Shown here in pieces: positions 3,112 to 5,636 of a stretch of DNA of 5,636 bases. A program made the translations under genes and the position numbers. The stretch is from DATLCI01 sp046714215 (lineage in GTDB: Bacteria > Acidobacteriota > Terriglobia > Terriglobales > Acidobacteriaceae), in contig JBKKBM010000100.1 in the NCBI GenBank assembly GCA_046714215.1, positions 1-5,636 on the forward strand, in the 5' to 3' direction. Position 1 is the first letter of the stretch; each line of letters opens with the position of its first letter. The notes beneath the pieces are model-generated. The model did not search any database, was not told the origin of the DNA, and saw nothing but the letters and a program-made list of their open reading frames with translations.

Positions 3112-5636
3112 ATGGGCGTGAAGCCCAAAAAGGCACCAGCCACAAGAACAAAACGCGCTCCGGCCCCTCCTGCCCAAGAATTGCAGAAACAGGGATTGCA
3201 GAACCAGGGATTGCAGACTGGCGTACCTGACCAGCCGCTGGCGTTCTCCCGCGCGATCATCGATAGCCTGGGAGACGCGTGTCTGATCTTGCATAAAGAC
3301 ACGCTGCGGATAATGGCCGCGAACCGTGCGGCCACCCAGCTTTACGGATTTTCTCTCTCCCAATTGGAAGCCATGGACCTGGCCGGGCTCGCCTTTCCTG
3401 GACAGGAAGACAGTTTCCGGTCGAAGCTGTCGTTACCCAAGATCAAGAAGGAATTGCAGCAGCGCTGCCAGGATGACTCGCGCGTCACGGTTGAGACCAC
3501 GCCGGCGCTGGGCACATTTGGCGCCGAACCAGCTTGGCTATGCGTGCTCCATGAGATCAGGTCCCGGGCCAGCCTGGTGCAGGCGCTGCTGGAGAGTGAT
3601 GCCACGAATCGCGAGATCATCGAGAACGCCAGCGACATCATTTACACCCATGACTTGCTGGGCAACTTCACTTCCGGCAATAAGGCTGTTTCCACCATCC
3701 TGGGGTACTCGCGCGGCGAGGCCCTTGCCTTGAATATCCGGGACGTGGTCATCCCCGAGGACCAGGAGATGGCCAAGCAGGCCACGCTGGCAAAGCTTTC
3801 TGGCAATCCCATGCCCAACCCCTACCTGCTGCGCGTCAACACCAAGGCAGGCAAGCTACTGCATCTGGAGGTCAGCACCCGGTTAATACATCGCGACGGC
3901 AAACCCTTCGGGGTGCAAGGCATCGCTCGCGACATCTCCGATCGAATCCACGCGGAGCAAGCCCTGCGCGAGAGCGAATCGAAGTTCCGCGCGGTGGCGG
4001 AAAGCGCGCCCTGCGCCATCCTCATTTATCAGGGATCGCGATTCCGTTACGTAAATCCTGCCACCGAGCAGATCACCGGCTACACCCCGAAAGAGTTACT
4101 GCAGGTCTCCCACTTCTGGGAATTGGCGGTGCCGGAGTTTCGCGATCTCATCCGCGAGCGTTCGCAGGCGCGGCTGCGGGGCGAAGATGTAGCTAGCCGG
4201 TATGAGTTCAAGATCCTGCACAAGAGCGGTGAAGCCCGCTGGATGGACTTTACCGCGAGCAACATCACTTATGAAGGCGCCCCGGCCGCACTGCTGATGG
4301 TGTTTGACATCACCGACCGCAAGCGGGCGGAAGACGAACTGCGGGCCTCCGAAGAGCGGTTTCGCCAGCTGTTCCAGCGCAACCTCGCCGGGGTCTACGT
4401 GAGCACTTTGGCGGGCAAGATGGTGGACTGTAATGAGTCGTTCGCCAAGATCTTCGGCTATGACTCGCGCGAAGAAGTCCTGCTGGCTGACGCCAATTCT
4501 TTCTATTTCTCCCAAAGCGATCGCGAAGAGTATCTGGGGAAACTGCGCAAAGACCGCTTGCTTTCGAACATGGAGACGCTCTGCCGCAAACGCGACGGTT
4601 CGCCGTTGTGGGTACTGGAGAACGTGATCCTGGTGCGGGGCACCCAGGGCGATGACCTGATCGAAGGCACACTGGTCGACATCACGGAACGCAAATCGAC
4701 AGAAGCGAAGCTGATTGAGAGTGAGAGTAAGTTCCGCGGCGTGGCGGACACCGCTTCCTCGGCCATCTACATCCATAACGGCAAGCAGTTTCTTTACGCC
4801 AACCGCTCCAGCGAAGAGATCAGCGGCTACAGCGCGGCCGAGCTGATGCGCCTGAATCCCTTCGAGATCGTGCATCCGGACGATCGGGCCCTGGTGCGGG
4901 AACGGGGCCAGTCACGGCAAAGCGGCAAGGGGGCGCCGGAGCGCTACGAATACCGCATTCTGCGGAAGGACGGCACCCATCGCTGGGTGGATTTCAGCGC
5001 TGGGCTTATCCAGTTCGAAGGCCAGAACTCGATCATCGGCACTGCCTTCGACATCACGGAGCGCAAACGGGTGGAGGCCTTGCAGTCAGCGCTTTTCCGC
5101 ATCTCCGAACGGGCCAACGCGGCGGAAGATGTGGAAGAGTTCCTGGTGTCTATTCACAAGATCCTGGGCGAACTGATGGACGCGCGCAATCTCTACGTCG
5201 CCTTATACGACGAGTCGACGCAGACCATCTCTTACCCCTACTACGCGGATGAAGCCGATGCGCCGCCCACCGGGTCCTATCCCCTGGGCCGGGGCTTCAC
5301 CGAATATGTGCTACGCACCGGGTCGCATCTGCTGGCCACGCCGGAGATTACAGCCCGGCTGCATGAGGCGGGAGAGGTAGAATTGGTGGGCACTGATTGC
5401 GTGGACTGGCTAGGCGTCCCGCTCAAGACCGGCAACAAGACCGGCAACAAGACCGTGGGCGTGCTCGCGGTACAAAGCTATTCCGAGGCGGTCCGCTACA
5501 ACGAACGGCAAGTGGAGATCCTCAACTTTGTCTCGCAACACATCGCCAGTGCCATCTTGTATAAGCGCAACGAAGAGGCGCGGCGCGAGTCTGACCTCCG
5601 CTTTCGCACCATGGTGCAGAGTGCCGTGTATGGCAT
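3112..5636 (+). CDS. Multi-PAS/GAF sensory protein, probable histidine kinase (3' partial)
   Basis: The frame is open for 841 codons and runs off the window, so no output domain (HisKA/HATPase, GGDEF or other) is seen; histidine kinase is the most likely guess. Domains in order: a basic, Pro/Ala/Gln-rich tail (1-42) with a pentapeptide repeat (24-37); a divergent PAS (about 46-100) without a PAC end; PAS2 (165-276); PAS3 (288-401); PAS4 (413-525); PAS5 (537-649); a GAF domain (about 660-817); and the start of a sixth PAS (from 828, DLRFRTMVQSAVYG). PAS2-PAS5 each end in the PAS-to-output D-I-S/T-[DE]-R motif at 274, 399, 523 and 647, followed by a charged signalling helix. PAS3 and PAS5 look like internal duplicates. 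No transmembrane helix or signal peptide appears, so sensing is probably cytoplasmic; ligands are unknown. The GAF loop GVPLKTGNKTGNKTVGV carries an in-frame duplication. The start is supported by GAGG 7 bp upstream. The phosphatase gene ends 113 bp before it on the same strand. Confidence 0.9.
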   Translation, partial: MGVKPKKAPATRTKRAPAPPAQELQKQGLQNQGLQTGVPDQPLAFSRAIIDSLGDACLILHKDTLRIMAANRAATQLYGFSLSQLEAMDLAGLAFPGQEDSFRSKLSLPKIKKELQQRCQDDSRVTVETTPALGTFGAEPAWLCVLHEIRSRASLVQALLESDATNREIIENASDIIYTHDLLGNFTSGNKAVSTILGYSRGEALALNIRDVVIPEDQEMAKQATLAKLSGNPMPNPYLLRVNTKAGKLLHLEVSTRLIHRDGKPFGVQGIARDISDRIHAEQALRESESKFRAVAESAPCAILIYQGSRFRYVNPATEQITGYTPKELLQVSHFWELAVPEFRDLIRERSQARLRGEDVASRYEFKILHKSGEARWMDFTASNITYEGAPAALLMVFDITDRKRAEDELRASEERFRQLFQRNLAGVYVSTLAGKMVDCNESFAKIFGYDSREEVLLADANSFYFSQSDREEYLGKLRKDRLLSNMETLCRKRDGSPLWVLENVILVRGTQGDDLIEGTLVDITERKSTEAKLIESESKFRGVADTASSAIYIHNGKQFLYANRSSEEISGYSAAELMRLNPFEIVHPDDRALVRERGQSRQSGKGAPERYEYRILRKDGTHRWVDFSAGLIQFEGQNSIIGTAFDITERKRVEALQSALFRISERANAAEDVEEFLVSIHKILGELMDARNLYVALYDESTQTISYPYYADEADAPPTGSYPLGRGFTEYVLRTGSHLLATPEITARLHEAGEVELVGTDCVDWLGVPLKTGNKTGNKTVGVLAVQSYSEAVRYNERQVEILNFVSQHIASAILYKRNEEARRESDLRFRTMVQSAVYG
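3181..3217 (+). repeat. 15-bp tandem repeat, about 2.5 copies, in sensor N-terminus
   Basis: TTGCAGAAACAGGGA (3181-3195) is followed by TTGCAGAACCAGGGA (3196-3210, one mismatch) and a partial TTGCAGA (3211-3217). It encodes LQKQG-LQNQG-LQ in the disordered tail ahead of the first PAS domain. The 15-bp unit keeps the frame. Confidence 0.9.
5425..5454 (+). repeat. Perfect 12-bp tandem repeat (2.5 copies) in the GAF domain
   Basis: AAGACCGGCAAC occurs at 5425-5436 and 5437-5448 with no mismatch, followed by a half copy AAGACC (5449-5454). It encodes KTGN-KTGN-KT in the loop between two beta-strands of the GAF domain. The unit is a multiple of three, so the frame is kept. The lack of mismatches points to a recent slippage event. 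Confidence 0.93.

Noticed and set aside
4096..4875. 259-codon minus-strand open frame within the PAS array
   Set aside because: It is fully antisense to clear PAS domains; its sequence has no recognisable motif and is explained by codon bias of the sense gene.

Overview
The window is GC-rich, densely coding bacterial DNA with five genes, two of them cut by the window edges. Gene content (a bactofilin paired with a methyltransferase-like gene, a CpsB/YwqE-type PHP phosphatase, and a long PAS/GAF sensor protein) suggests an environmental Gram-negative. An acidobacterium is my best guess, from the style of the bactofilin and the PAS-GAF protein. That is inference; no marker gene proves it.

Layout. 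(1) 2-742 (+): the C-terminal part of an FAD-dependent oxidoreductase of the geranylgeranyl-reductase/FixC-like type. It ends 31 bp before a convergent gene. (2) 2034-1492 and about 1442-774 (-): a likely two-gene operon, a bactofilin (polymer-forming cytoskeletal protein) followed by a small class I methyltransferase-fold protein with a degenerate SAM loop. (3) 2035-2263: a 229-bp divergent intergenic region. It holds a candidate sigma70 promoter for the bactofilin, a hairpin plus T-run overlapping that promoter, and a TACAAT -10 box only 11 bp before the next start codon. (4) 2264-2998 (+): a complete PHP-family tyrosine-protein phosphatase (CpsB/CapC/YwqE type). (5) 3112-5636 (+): at least 841 residues of a multi-PAS plus GAF sensory protein, cut by the window end before any output domain. 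It is probably a histidine kinase. The 113-bp gap at 2999-3111 has a weak promoter candidate and a small interrupted palindrome.

How the genes may work together. Bactofilins scaffold envelope-associated enzymes, and CpsB-type phosphatases usually oppose bacterial tyrosine kinases in capsule/EPS synthesis. The divergent pair may therefore reflect shared control of envelope or polysaccharide functions, but no polysaccharide gene or tyrosine kinase lies in the window. The PAS/GAF protein has its own ribosome binding site and possibly its own promoter, so its link to the phosphatase is only positional.

The most notable details are an apparently leaderless phosphatase mRNA, two plausible translation starts in the bactofilin (with and without a membrane-targeting-like N-terminus), and two in-frame tandem repeats in the sensor gene, one of them a perfect 12-bp duplication inside the GAF domain. 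I found no RNA genes, CRISPR arrays, insertion sequences or clear mobile elements.
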